Assembly: GCA_022414725.1 (NCBI GenBank)
Contig: CM039463.1
Span: forward strand, 77,383,758 to 77,447,757
From: Microglena sp. YARC
Lineage: Eukaryota > Chlorophyta > Chlorophyceae > Chlamydomonadales > Chlamydomonadaceae
Length of the DNA: 64,000 bases
Reading direction: 5' to 3'
Positions 16,943 through 26,394 of the stretch are shown here, in pieces. The position numbers and the translations under genes are program-made. Within the stretch, counting starts at the first letter, position 1, and each line of letters starts with the position of its first letter. The notes beneath the pieces are model-generated. The model was not told the DNA's origin, ran no database searches, and saw nothing but the letters and a program-made list of their open reading frames with translations.

Positions 16943-19300
16943 ATGCCGACGGACGCAACAAAACAACCCAAGGCCAACTTGGCGTCATGCCCACCCATCA
17001 GGGGGCTGGGAGCAAACTGGCACAGGGGCGCAGGCGCAAAGGCGAGCATGCAGGCAGATGCGACGATCATGAACGCACGCGCCCAGCTACAGCTGCAGGA
17101 CCCGTTCAGTGGGTGGAGACAGTTCGGATGCTACAAGGAATGGACAGACGCAAACGAGGCGCTGCAAAGACTCAAGGGACATGCGAGGCACGCGTTCGAG
17201 ATCATACCGTTCGGAAAGCCATGCAAGCCGTACCTTGACATCGACGGTCCACCACTGCCGAACGACCAGGTACCCTTCCCAGACATCGATGCACTGGTCG
17301 CGCACACAGAGGACGCAATCAAGATGATATTCAGCAACGACTACGGAATCCAGATCGACGTCGACAACGACCTCATATGGCTCATCAGCCCAAACGCCAA
17401 GAAGCTCAGCCTGCACCTCATCATCGACACAAAGAGAGAAGGAACGCCGCTCCACGTGTATAGCAGTAATCATCAGGCAGATCCCTTTGGCGCTTCTCAC
17501 TTAGCAATGAGACTGCAGCAGCTAGACCCAAACGGGGTCGGGAAGCTCGTTGATCTTGGAGTATTCACAAAAGATCGCGAAATGAGAATGCTTGGTTCGT
17601 GCAAGTTCAACAAGGACGCGGACTCGGTCCTCGTCCCGCTCAAGCAGCACCACAAGGATGACCCAGACACAGCACTCAGGACAGTCATCTCAAACGTGCC
17701 AGAGGATGCTGCACTCATACAGGTGCCAGAGCACATACCGAGATACGTCAAGAAGAACGGGATCGCATGGCCGGCACGACCGCGCACGCAAACAGTCGCA
17801 GACGCAGTCAGAGCGGCGGGAACCATCATCGCAAAGGCCGTAGAGAAGGAACCGCACGTCCGATGCGCCGACATAATCGTGCGCATGCTCGACCTACTCA
17901 GACGAGACATGCACCCGTCAGCATTCCACGACAGACGACCCGCAGAGGACGCATTCGACCGAGCTGTAGGCATCAGGTTCAACTACAGTGACAGGAGTGA
18001 ACCGTGCTACACAGGAAACATACACTACGGAGAGCAGAACATGCGATGCTTTGTAGACACAGCAGGAAACTGCATCGTCAAGTGCTTCTCCGCCACATGC
18101 GACAACCATGCACCCGCGTGCATCGGAAGACTCGCTGAACCAGGAGGAGATGCATGGGACGCGGGAGCCATTCTAGTAAAAAGTAGGTACATAGACATCG
18201 ACGCATGCCTAGAGATGAAGCAGGCGGTCGACGTGTGGCTAGACCCGGAGCGAAAGGACGTCAACACGCTCTCAGTGCGCAGCCCGATGGGGTCAGGAAA
18301 GTCCACCATGCTGGACGCACTCCTAGAACGCGTGGGAGAGGACAAGACCGTGCTCGTCGTCACATACAGACAGTCGCTCGCGCTAGAGCATAAGAGAAAA
18401 CTGGTGCGCAGGGGATTTGTATCATATCTAGACGCCGACGTCACACCACAGGACCTCAGGCAAAGGGATAAGACACCGCGAGTCATCTGCCAGATCGAGT
18501 CGCTACACAAGCTAGCAAAGCACACGTGCATGCGATACCTCACATCGGGCTTTGACATAGTTGTGCTAGATGAAGCCGAATCGCTGCTGCGACACTTCAT
18601 GTCACCAACCGTCGTCAACCCATTGTCTGAGATACAGGGGTTGGCGGACACGCTCAACGCGACGACAACCGGCGTCGTCACAATGGACGCGACATGGGGC
18701 AGCGTCACGAAAGATTTTCTCAAGCAGGCCGGCTTGCGCAACCTGCTCGTCATCAACGACTACCGGAGCACAGAGAACGCGCGCACATTCTCCATATCGA
18801 AGGACGAGGCGACATGGAGCGCGCAGATCCGAGACGACATCATCGCAGGCAGGAACGTCGTCGTCGTCTCGCTCAGCCAGGAGCGCGCCATGCAGGTGCA
18901 CAAGGCCGCACTTGACACATTCGATGACCCGAAGGACGCGGCAAGACTATGCCTTTTACACACGTCCAAGACAGCAGACGCGGTCAAGGCGATGCTCATA
19001 GATGTAGACGCACTCTGGAGCAGCAAACGGATCGTAGTTTATACACCGACAATCTCGGCAGGCGTCGACTTCAGCACCGAGCACTTTGACAGGATGTACC
19101 TGTACCTGTGCCCCGGGTCTGCGGCGCCGATGGGCGCGCTGCAGATGACAGGACGCGTGCGCCACCTGGTCGACACCGACGTCAGGACTCTAGTCGCAAA
19201 AAACATGCGAGTTGCACGAGAGGCAACCCGACAGCACTTGACGCACGTCGACCTCTACCAGTGGCTCAGGTGCGATAGAGGGGTGAAAAGTTGTGGGTAA
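16943..19300 (+). CDS. Archaeo-eukaryotic primase fused to UL9/OBP-like SF2 helicase
   Basis: 785 residues from the ATG at 16943, uninterrupted. N-terminal half, AEP primase: KPYLDIDG with the catalytic D99 and D101, KLSLHLII with S156/H158, then a basic strand DREMRMLGSCKFNKD (about 210-225), and a Cys-rich zinc element, CFVDTAGNCIVKCFSATC (about 372-390). C-terminal half, SF2 helicase: Walker A MGSGKS (449-454), DEAE box (543-546), SAGVDFS and motif VI QMTGRVRH (734-741). This architecture is known from NCLDV proteins related to herpesvirus origin-binding proteins. It would prime and open the viral origin. GC content is higher than the neighbours. It is bracketed by direct repeats and preceded by palindromic repeats. 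Confidence 0.9.
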   Translation: MPTDATKQPKANLASCPPIRGLGANWHRGAGAKASMQADATIMNARAQLQLQDPFSGWRQFGCYKEWTDANEALQRLKGHARHAFEIIPFGKPCKPYLDIDGPPLPNDQVPFPDIDALVAHTEDAIKMIFSNDYGIQIDVDNDLIWLISPNAKKLSLHLIIDTKREGTPLHVYSSNHQADPFGASHLAMRLQQLDPNGVGKLVDLGVFTKDREMRMLGSCKFNKDADSVLVPLKQHHKDDPDTALRTVISNVPEDAALIQVPEHIPRYVKKNGIAWPARPRTQTVADAVRAAGTIIAKAVEKEPHVRCADIIVRMLDLLRRDMHPSAFHDRRPAEDAFDRAVGIRFNYSDRSEPCYTGNIHYGEQNMRCFVDTAGNCIVKCFSATCDNHAPACIGRLAEPGGDAWDAGAILVKSRYIDIDACLEMKQAVDVWLDPERKDVNTLSVRSPMGSGKSTMLDALLERVGEDKTVLVVTYRQSLALEHKRKLVRRGFVSYLDADVTPQDLRQRDKTPRVICQIESLHKLAKHTCMRYLTSGFDIVVLDEAESLLRHFMSPTVVNPLSEIQGLADTLNATTTGVVTMDATWGSVTKDFLKQAGLRNLLVINDYRSTENARTFSISKDEATWSAQIRDDIIAGRNVVVVSLSQERAMQVHKAALDTFDDPKDAARLCLLHTSKTADAVKAMLIDVDALWSSKRIVVYTPTISAGVDFSTEHFDRMYLYLCPGSAAPMGALQMTGRVRHLVDTDVRTLVAKNMRVAREATRQHLTHVDLYQWLRCDRGVKSCG

Positions 19301-19350
19301 AGTGACGTTACAGCCACTGCTTAAATCATTTACCTGTCCCTTTTTGCGCC

Positions 19351-19553
19351 ACTGCTTAAAAAACTGATGCAGGTGGATGGAGGTTTTCTCAACCTGCTTG
19401 GATGTCAAGCACACCCTCGTCGTAATAGATAAGTGCCATCGAAGGGACACTTCTAAAACACGCTTCGCTATATTAATTCTCCCTTCGATGGCACTGCTTG
19501 AAAACCGACGCAGGTGGATGGAAGGTTTCTCGACCTGCTTGGATGTCAAGCAC
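19351..19553 (+). repeat. Two copies of the primase-flanking repeat
   Basis: About 62 bases beginning ACTGCTTAAAAAACTGATGC (19351-19413) recur as ACTGCTTGAAAACCGACGCA (19493-19553), both continuing with CCTGCTTGGATGTCAAGCAC. The spacer contains a short inverted repeat (TGCCATCGAAGGGA, TCCCTTCGATGGCA). The upstream relative is at 16697. Confidence 0.75.
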
Positions 19554-19652
19554 GTTCCCGCGATTGACGGTGGAGACGACCACACACTGCAAGAGCTCTC
19601 GGATGGCGTTCTCACCCCTTTGTTTGCGACCGTGGCTCCACCGACACTTAAG

Positions 19653-20270
19653 ATGACTGTCGAAAGCTACTTTCTAGCGGAGATATACAACGCCAGCTTC
19701 GACTACGTGTCCTGCTTCGCCGACCTTCTGGAGCATGCAGGTCACCGCATGGACCTCGGCACAAGCTACGCTGCGGTCAGTGCCGCCCGCGTGCACGCGC
19801 CGCCTGAGGGCGATATGGAGGCGACGAGCGAGTTCCTGATGCGCGTCCTCAAGGCTCAGGAGCAGCTTGATGCGCTTACAGGAGTTGTCCATGCCCCTGT
19901 ACTTGCCATTGCCCCTGACGCTGTCCCTGTCCCTGCCCCTGACACTGTCCCTGTCCCTGTCCCTGCCCCTGCCCCTGACACTGTCTCCGGCACCGACATC
20001 CCCACTCCAATGCGGCGCAAGGATCTCATGGATGCTATCGAGCAGCGGGTGATGGCCAACGACGCGAGCGAGGACGACAAGTTCATTCTGTACCTGAGCC
20101 GCTACTGCTCTGCATGGGGAATCGACCGCGTCGACGAGGCGTTCCTGCTGGAGAACAAGCCTGGTGCTGTCGTTCTCCGAAGGCGAGGCTCCTGTCGCGC
20201 CTGCTGTGTCCGATCTTGCGCCCGGTGCGAGGCGCAGACGTGCACACCACGGAGCACTCAGGGTTGCTAA
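19653..20270 (+). CDS. Unknown protein with Val-Pro-Ala-Pro repeat
   Basis: 205 residues from ATG 19653 (the frame is open upstream to ATG 19377 but that part is repeat DNA). An N-terminal helical region (YFLAEIYNASFDYVSCFADL) is followed by a linker made of APDTVPVPVPAPAPDTV repeats, then an acidic helical region (KDLMDAIEQRVMANDASEDD, YLSRYCSAWGIDRVDEAF). After about 20160 the frame enters the first unit of a triplicated region and its last 35 residues are Arg/Cys-rich and probably out of frame, so the true C terminus is uncertain. Family not recognised. Confidence 0.5.
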   Translation: MTVESYFLAEIYNASFDYVSCFADLLEHAGHRMDLGTSYAAVSAARVHAPPEGDMEATSEFLMRVLKAQEQLDALTGVVHAPVLAIAPDAVPVPAPDTVPVPVPAPAPDTVSGTDIPTPMRRKDLMDAIEQRVMANDASEDDKFILYLSRYCSAWGIDRVDEAFLLENKPGAVVLRRRGSCRACCVRSCARCEAQTCTPRSTQGC

Positions 20271-20745
20271 AGATCGTTTTGATAGAGGAGACACTCGCTG
20301 CTTTGGGTTTTGTTTCCCCATTCGACACTACGACTGTCATCCCAAATTGATGACAGCGTTTGACACCAAAGCTGAAGGAACACAGATGTTCAACTACACA
20401 AACACGCTCGGCTGTTCCCAGGCCTCGTTCGCGACGGCATTACAGGGACCTCGCGCACAAGTGTCACAAGCGGTAAGCCATGATCTTGAACGCCGTGCCC
20501 GGTCTCGACATAATAAGTCAGACCCCTGACTCAGGAAAAGAGAACTACGGCCTGTGCCCGGAGACGGACCATGGCTCGGAGAGCTCGGTGAAACATTCTC
20601 TTCTTGCGCACTCCGCGAGACGTGCTCTCATCGACGGACACGCTGCCGCTGCCCTATCGGGTCACTGTCCATGTTACAACCACCTGGTTGACGTAGCGTC
20701 GCCTGTCGCGTATGTCTTCGAGCCTGACGAAGACGGCCTATAATA
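20160..20745 (+). pseudogene. Triplicated segment, copy 1 (unknown protein)
   Basis: First of three related stretches. Shared landmarks are a frame reading GFxSPFDT, PNLMTAFDTK, GTQMFxxYTNTLG, then NAV and YRLCPES with LELVKLRLL in the better copies, ending YVFEPDEDGL near 20740. Each copy is broken by several frame changes at different positions, so none gives a long protein now. Function unknown. Confidence 0.5.
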
Positions 20746-20798
20746 ATGGTGTAAACGCGAGCATTGGGATACAGCATGTGAGCAGCTCGACAGCGATC

Positions 20799-21230
20799 AT
20801 GGCGCACATTACAACCAATGTCGTGTACGCATTGGTTGAGCACAAGTTCATTCAGAAGGATGAGCTCGTCGTCAAGGTGGGCAGGACGTCGAGGCCCATT
20901 TTTCAGCGACTTTCTCAGTACCCGAAGAACTCAAAGATGATATTCGCAATCCACGTACTTAATCCGCGTGCTTGTGTGGAGGCTGAGACTGTCCTGCTCT
21001 GGTACCTTCGCAGAGACCCTAGAGTCAAGCCCCGCCGCGACGTTGGGTACGAGTACTACCAACTTGACGCGGCTGATGCATGTGCCATCTTTCATGAGAT
21101 GGCCGTGTCGTCTTCCAGTACGCGTGGACAGGGCGTCGACAGTATTGATTGCGGCACCGGACGTACCGCCCGACCCCCCCATCTTTGCCGTTGTGAGCGA
21201 GAGAAGGAACGCGAGAGAAAAGGAACGTGA
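20799..21230 (+). CDS. T5orf172-like (GIY-YIG-fold) protein, copy 1
   Basis: 143 residues from ATG 20799. The segment VVYALVEHKFIQKDELVVKV followed by GRTSRPIFQRLSQYP (residues about 8-43) matches the start of the T5orf172/MSV199-associated GIY-YIG-like domain, with Y, KVGRTS and RL in the expected order. AEAETVLLWYLRRD and YEYYQLDAADACAIFHE resemble its later part. After about residue 110 the sequence becomes charged low complexity (EREKERERK) and may be out of frame. These domains are abundant in large DNA viruses, as nuclease-like or DNA-binding modules. A second, broken copy follows at 21958. Confidence 0.65.
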   Translation: MAHITTNVVYALVEHKFIQKDELVVKVGRTSRPIFQRLSQYPKNSKMIFAIHVLNPRACVEAETVLLWYLRRDPRVKPRRDVGYEYYQLDAADACAIFHEMAVSSSSTRGQGVDSIDCGTGRTARPPHLCRCEREKERERKGT

Positions 21231-21299
21231 GAAAAGGAACGCGAGAAGAGCGAGAGAAGGAGCGTGAGAAGACGTCTCTCGACTGGTCGCCAAGATATT

Positions 21300-21915
21300 C
21301 GCGAACGTCTTGAGGCTCAATACCCCACGGAACGGAGGTACTTGCATCTATGCTGTGCCCGGAGCTGCAGGCCTATTTCGTGGCGTGCCGTTGCACCCCG
21401 ATCTTCTGAAGATCGAGTTGATAGAGAGAGACACTCGCTGCTCTGGGTTTGTGTCCCCGTTCGACACCGAGACCGTCATCCCAAATCTGATGACAGCGTT
21501 TGACACCAAGCTGAAGGGAACACAGATGTTCAGTGACTACACGAACACGCTCGGATGTTCAGCCAGGCCTCGTGCGGCGTTCGCGACGGTTGGACCTGCG
21601 CAAGGTGTCCAAGGCCGGTAAGATGATCTTGAACGCCGTGGGTCTTCGACATAAAAGTCAGACCAAGCGTGTGCAGTCAAGGGCAAGCGACTCAGGAAGA
21701 GAGAAACTACCGCCTGTGCCCCGAGAGTGTCTCCGATGCTCGAGCTCGTGAAACTTCGTCTTCTGCGCACGGACCTCACGCCGAGCAACGCGCACGCCGC
21801 CGCTGCCCTTCGGTCACGAGCTGTCCATGTACAAGCCACCTGGTTGACGTAGTGTCGCCTGTCGCGTATGTCTTCGAGCCTGACGACGACGGCCTAGTGA
21901 TAATAATGGTGTAAA
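21300..21915 (+). pseudogene. Triplicated segment, copy 2
   Basis: The best-preserved copy of the unknown segment: PDLLKIELIERD, GFVSPFDTETVIPNLMTAF, DTKLKGTQMFSDYTNTLG in one frame (21310-21560), then KVSKAGKMILNAVG and the remainder in others, ending YVFEPDDDGL near 21890. It reads in from the previous T5orf172 copy, so the ancestral gene may have had both parts. Confidence 0.5.
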
Positions 21916-21957
21916 CGCGAGCATTGGAATAGCATGTGAGCAGCTCTGACAGCGATC

Positions 21958-22310
21958 ATGGCGCACATTACAACCAATGTCGTGTACGCGTTGGTTGAGC
22001 ACAAGTTCATTCAGAATGATGAGCTCGTTGTCAGGTGGGCAGGACGTCGAGGCCCATTTTTCAGCGACTTTCTCGGTACCCGAAGAACTCAAAGATGATA
22101 TTCGCCATCCACGTACTTAATCCGCGTGCTTTGTGTGGAGGCTGAGACTGTCCTCTCGGTACCTTCGCAGGAGACCTAGAGTCAACCCCGACGCGACGTT
22201 GGGAACGGGTACTACCAACTTGATGCGGCTGATGCATGTGCCGTCTTTCATGAGATGGCCAGTGTCGTCTTCCAGTACGCGTGACAGTGGCGTCGACAGT
22301 ATTGATTGCG
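21958..22310 (+). pseudogene. T5orf172-like copy 2, frameshifted
   Basis: ATG 21958 begins the same protein as copy 1, but one A is missing at about 22032 (GTCAGGTGGG against GTCAAGGTGGG), so translation stops after about 47 codons. Further single-base differences follow. DNA identity to copy 1 remains high along the whole stretch. Confidence 0.7.
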
Positions 22311-22449
22311 GCACGAGGACGTTGCCACCACGACCTCCCCCATCTTTGCCGTTGTTGACAAGAGAAGGAAAGAAGGAGAGAGAAATAGAGAGAGGCTAGA
22401 GAGAAGGAGAGAGAAGCGTTGAAAGACGGTCTCTCGACTGGTCGCCAAA

Positions 22450-23210
22450 ATTATTTCAATAACGTCTTGAGGCAAACACACGGAACGGAGGTACTTGCAT
22501 CTATTGCTAGCTGCTCAGCTGCGTCGCCCATTTCGTGCGTGCCGTGCACCCCGATCTTCTGAAAGACGACTTGATAGAGGAGACACTCGCTGCCCTGGGT
22601 TTTTCGGCCCCGTTCGACACACCGACCTCATCCCAAATCTGATGTTCACCGTGTCAAGCTGAGACACAGATGAAGCACGACTCAACACTGCGCGCTGTTC
22701 AGCCAGGCCTCTCCGCCGTTCGCGACACCTGCGCAAGGTGTCCAAGGCAGTAAAGATGATCTTGAACGCCGTGGTTCGGACATTATTAGTGAGACCAATC
22801 GGTTGCAGTCAAGGAAAAGCGGACCGAGAAATTACCGTCTGTGCCCTGAGAGTGTCTGCCGTATGCTGGAGCTCGTGAAACTTCGTCTTCTGCGAACGGA
22901 CCTCACGCCGTTAAACACATGCCGCCGCTACCCTTTCTGGCCACGAGCTGTCCATGTAAAGCTCTCAGGGGCACATGCGGTAGTTTCTCTCCTCCTGAGT
23001 TCTCTTGCCCTTTACCTGCTCGCGCTTGTCTTGTCGATACCACGCACGAGCAGGTAAAGGCAAGAGAACTCAGGAGGAGAGAAACTACCGCATGTGCCCC
23101 GAGAGTGTCTCCCGGATGCTGGAGCTCGTTAAACTTCGTCTTCTGCGCCACTTGACACACGCGTCGACCTCTGTTGACAACCACCTGGTTGACGTAGCGT
23201 CGCCTGTTAT
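22450..23210 (+). pseudogene. Triplicated segment, copy 3, with internal fold-back
   Basis: The most decayed copy of the unknown segment. It carries the same landmarks (PDLLKDDLIEETLAALGF, YRLCPESVCRMLELVKLRLL) in scattered frames, and the YRLCPES part occurs twice because of the inverted repeat at 22968-23100. It is not followed by a T5orf172 module. Confidence 0.5.
22968..23100. repeat. Near-perfect 54/55-bp inverted repeat, 24-bp spacer
   Basis: The left arm 22968-23022 starts GGGGCACATGCGGTAGTTTC. The right arm 23047-23100 is its reverse complement with one base missing. The arms fall inside the triplicated coding segment, so part of it now runs on both strands. It could form a large cruciform, or be a local inversion-duplication or fold-back artefact. 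Confidence 0.9.
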
Positions 23211-23354
23211 TATTATTATTCGTAAGCCCTCCCCCGATATCCATGAATCCCAATTTCACGTACGGATCGTACATCACGGTATATCGATGAAGTCGATGAG
23301 AAGAACAAGACTCAAATTTCGCCCTGAATTTTCTACAAAACCATGATTATAAGA

Positions 23355-23692
23355 CTACACTACCGTTTTCCAACGGGCATCATCGATGTTTGCAAGCTTT
23401 CCGCAGCTATCACACTCGTGCCACCCCCCTTCCCATCTTTCCACAAACGCAACTGATACCTTAAGTTCACTGCACTACTGCATCCATCGCACGACAAGGT
23501 TTTCACACGCGACCATTTAGCTCCGCATGACACACACGTTCGACTCCTGTGTCCACGTTGTGTTCACAAGAGAGACGCCGCACTTACCACAACTTACTTC
23601 TTCCGTTCCATACAGCCAGTTGTTCTCAAATAATTTTGGGACACTAGTATAATTTGAATGATATCCCCTTAAACCAGATATGTGTCATGGTC
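23355..23692 (-). pseudogene. CxxC zinc-ribbon protein, two frameshifts
   Basis: Reading leftwards from about 23692: HISGLRGYHSNYTS, VPKLFENNWLYGTEEVSCGK with CGVSLVN, then after a shift near 23545 TCVSCGAKW and LSCDGCSSAV, then after a shift near 23460 ELKVSVAFVERWEGGWHE and CDSCGKLANIDDARWKTVV, stop at 23355. Four CxxC pairs in order indicate tandem zinc ribbons. Such ribbons are typical of viral transcription or nucleic-acid-binding proteins. No single frame is long, so the gene is easily missed. The 5' end and start codon were not found. Confidence 0.5.
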
Positions 23693-23780
23693 CGTTGTTC
23701 ACTACAAATAAATTTCTTTGACGGGATTCTGAGGAAGTTTTAATATATTTCTCTCTTTACATCTGTCGACCTGTCCAGAC

Positions 23781-23832
23781 CATATTTCGCAACCAGTAAA
23801 AAACCGTTCGGTAGGCTGCAACAACGCCCATT
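23781..23832 (+). repeat. Fragment of AATGGGCGTTCC element
   Basis: CATATTTCGCAACCAGTAAA through to AACAACGCCCATTA, the degenerate right end of the same element as at 5139-5244. Confidence 0.6.
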
Positions 23833-23860
23833 AAATCCTTGTTCTCCTCAACTGAACTCA

Positions 23861-24151
23861 ATGCAAGTGTTTCTTGATGACAAGTACCTTACTGTGCGGT
23901 CGCTAGAGCGCACAAGGATAGTGCTACCACATATAAGTCCTGCATCCAAAGTGAACGCATCTATACCCCCGCTCTGTACTAGCATCAGAACATCCTCCAT
24001 CGTGAAGAAGGGTGCAGGCCGCGGACAGACCGTAGTACACGCCGGTGCTGGACTCAAACACCACCGAGCACGGAGCGGAACGGAATACGGGACGAGAGAC
24101 GCGGGCAGAGCAAGAGGGACACGAACACTGAGTCCAACACAGGCGCCTTAA
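23861..24151 (+). CDS. Fibre-paralogue N-terminal fragment
   Basis: 96 residues from ATG 23861. The first 25 (MQVFLDDKYLTVRSLERT) match the remnant at 15154 and resemble the start of the 953-residue fibre (MLDEDILLVRSN, then VPASI and VFHAGAAF against VVHAGAGL). After about residue 65 the sequence is Arg/Thr/Gly-rich and ends just before a degenerate tandem repeat. It is probably the 5' part of a lost fibre gene. Confidence 0.5.
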   Translation: MQVFLDDKYLTVRSLERTRIVLPHISPASKVNASIPPLCTSIRTSSIVKKGAGRGQTVVHAGAGLKHHRARSGTEYGTRDAGRARGTRTLSPTQAP

Positions 24152-24179
24152 TTATCACACGGCAAATCGGATGAAGAAT

Positions 24180-24700
24180 CCAATGAAGATCAGGAACAGG
24201 AGGAGGAGAGGAGTTTTAGGTTGCGGAGACAAATTCATATCAACCGGAGAAGGAGGAGAAAGTTTAGGTGGCGGAGACAATGTCATGGCGGAATATCAAC
24301 CATTGGGAGAAGGAGGAGGATGAGGTTTAGGGCGGAGGACAATGTCATATCAACCGTAGAAGGAGGAGATGTTCAGCGGCGAGACAGTCATATCAACGGA
24401 GAGGATGAGTAGAGACATCCCAACGGAACACATTAGGTAAAGAGGCGACACGGTCATATCAACCGGAGAAAGGAGGAGTAGGTTTGAGTAGAGACAAATA
24501 TCAAGTGCGATTACATCATATCAACCGAGAAGGAGAGATAGGAATATTAGGTGGCGGATAACACACAGGAAGAGCCGGTCATAATCAATCACCGGAGACC
24601 GTGAGGATGAGTAGGAGTATTAGGTGGCGGATACATCATATCAACCGGAGAAGGGATGAGTATATTAGGTGGCGGATACAATGTCGTATCAAGAAACTGG
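24180..24700 (+). repeat. Degenerate tandem repeat, core CATATCAACCGGAGAAGGAG
   Basis: Eight or more imperfect copies of a unit of about 55-65 bases (CATATCAACCGGAGAAGGAG, then TTTAGGTGGCGGAGACAATG). Indels between copies destroy any frame. It directly follows the fibre fragment and may be a decayed repetitive shaft region. Confidence 0.75.
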
Positions 24701-24861
24701 TGACAACGAAATCGCATGTTGGGCAACACGCGTGTGTGAAAGGTTCGTATATGGAGTACGTGCATACTGAGTTGTTTGCCGCATAACTTAAATGGAGTAT
24801 TGCAAGGGGGGTCAAGTGTATGCAGAAACGCTACCCAATTATACTGTCGTAGTTAGACTTG

Positions 24862-25134
24862 ATGCTTGTCACGACGATCTCAGGCGAAACCAGTGTAGTT
24901 GCGAAAGTAAATTCCGCCACCCTTTCGGACACCGTTGATAGACACAAGATCCACGCTCCCAGAACAAACGTCAACCGTCTTTATGGCAACCTTCTGGAAT
25001 GTCCGACGAAGGGCAGTGCAGCAGTCGACACCTGTATCAGGAGAGATGCAGGAATGCGGGTAAGTACTACAGTGAAACACATTAAATTATCGGAAAAAGA
25101 GGGCGCAAGAACGTATGGAACTACTGCTCGGTGA
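24862..25134 (+). CDS. Hypothetical protein, weak
   Basis: 90 residues from ATG 24862 with plausible composition (VTTISGETSVVAKVNSATL, RTNVNRLYGNLLECPTKG). No recognised domain and no support beyond length. Confidence 0.25.
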   Translation: MLVTTISGETSVVAKVNSATLSDTVDRHKIHAPRTNVNRLYGNLLECPTKGSAAVDTCIRRDAGMRVSTTVKHIKLSEKEGARTYGTTAR

Positions 25135-25293
25135 GCTGCAACTCGGCTTTTTGCAACTTCCTGCAGGAACTCGTGTACGGCACGCAGGAGAATAAAGCAG
25201 TAATATAGGGACGCCAAAGCCGAAGCAAACTATTGCAAGTGATCTGACATCAATCATAAGAAGAAGCTTACTTACTTACTTACATACATTTTA

Positions 25294-25430
25294 AAGTGGG
25301 CGTTCCTGCCTCCCTGCGGATGTTTTGAATTTCTACTCCGGAACGACTCGAATATCCCTGAGATATCAGCACAGAGAACATACCTGTTTGGCAACCATTC
25401 AAATCCGCCCGGGAGGCTGGAACGCCCATT
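25294..25430. repeat. Complete small inverted-repeat (MITE-like) element, copy 2
   Basis: Opens AAGTGGGCGTTCCTGCCTCC and closes GAGGCTGGAACGCCCATT. The interior has GGAACGACTC and GAGATATCAGCAC as in the copy at 4858. 137 bases, no coding capacity. Confidence 0.75.
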
Positions 25431-25991
25431 CTTTGTTAAAAATATTTGTTAAAAACTTATTTGGTGTGAATCGAAAACGACGTGAATTTGTAAACAACCT
25501 ATTCGTTTGAACTACAGAAATTTTAAAAATCCACCGGGAGTAAGAACGGCGGGCGTGAGCTCTTGGACACGTTGTTACATTTACAAAACTTCCTCATACT
25601 CCTCAATTAAAAATATTTGTAGTTAGTGTGGTACGTGAACCAAAAAAATTATTTGTAGTGACTAAAAAAAAAAGTAGTGAATGCCAACAAGTAAAGGTTC
25701 AGGCGTTTAAAAAAAGGCCACATGGAGTATGTGACCACATGCCAAATTATGCTTAAACGATGGGCCAAATTACTTTCTTTAACCTGCTGTGAAACAACAA
25801 CTATGGAGAGATGTACACGTGGCACCATGCCTGACGTAGGCCAACTGTAACGATAGAGCTAGGGTAATATAAGGTAAAGCCTACCAAGCAGTGCCAGCCT
25901 GGTAGGAGCTCAGCCTCATCGTTCGAACGGTGGGCAAAAAAACTAAACCCGGCCAAACAAAAGCTTTTAGCAAACCATGGCAAAATAATAT

Positions 25992-26035
25992 AATGGGCTT
26001 TCCTGCCTCCAGGCCGATTTTTTTAAAAGCTATAT
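25992..26035 (+). repeat. Left end of AATGGGCGTTCC element
   Basis: AATGGGCTTTCCTGCCTCCA and then GGCCGATTTTTTTAAAA, a left terminus without its partner. Confidence 0.55.
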
Positions 26036-26394
26036 CAGGGTTTAGATTTTCACAGATTGTCCAATTGCCTATACATGAGATGAAGGCAATCAGCATATGA
26101 TACCCATGTAGAGCACCTTTCACGCATCTTATTGTATTCATGTATCACCCAAATCTAGTATACCAGTCAGTTAAGCACTGTATGATATCAGTATATCTGT
26201 AGCTATCTATCAGATATCAGAGATCTCAGAGAATCATCATCATTTAATTGAAGGGGGAAAAACGGGATCATTGATGTAAGGAGGTTTCTTTGATGACTGG
26301 ACATTTGTAGAACCATCAACTCATACTGTTACGCAAATCTAGTGCCCATCAAGCAGAAATCGTTGAAATCATCTTGTAAGGATATTTTGTCGAT

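Larger units (their letters stand above)
25135..26394. other. Gene-poor AT-rich stretch
   Basis: No supported gene. Contains the MITE-like copies at 25294-25430 and 25992-26035, a degenerate one near 25530, and short inverted fragments around GTTCACTACAAATA (25610-25660) related to sequence at 8434-8488 and 23694-23745. Confidence 0.45.

Noticed and set aside
17087..19165. Several minus- and plus-strand frames within the primase-helicase gene
   Set aside because: High-GC shadows of a well-supported gene in the main frame.
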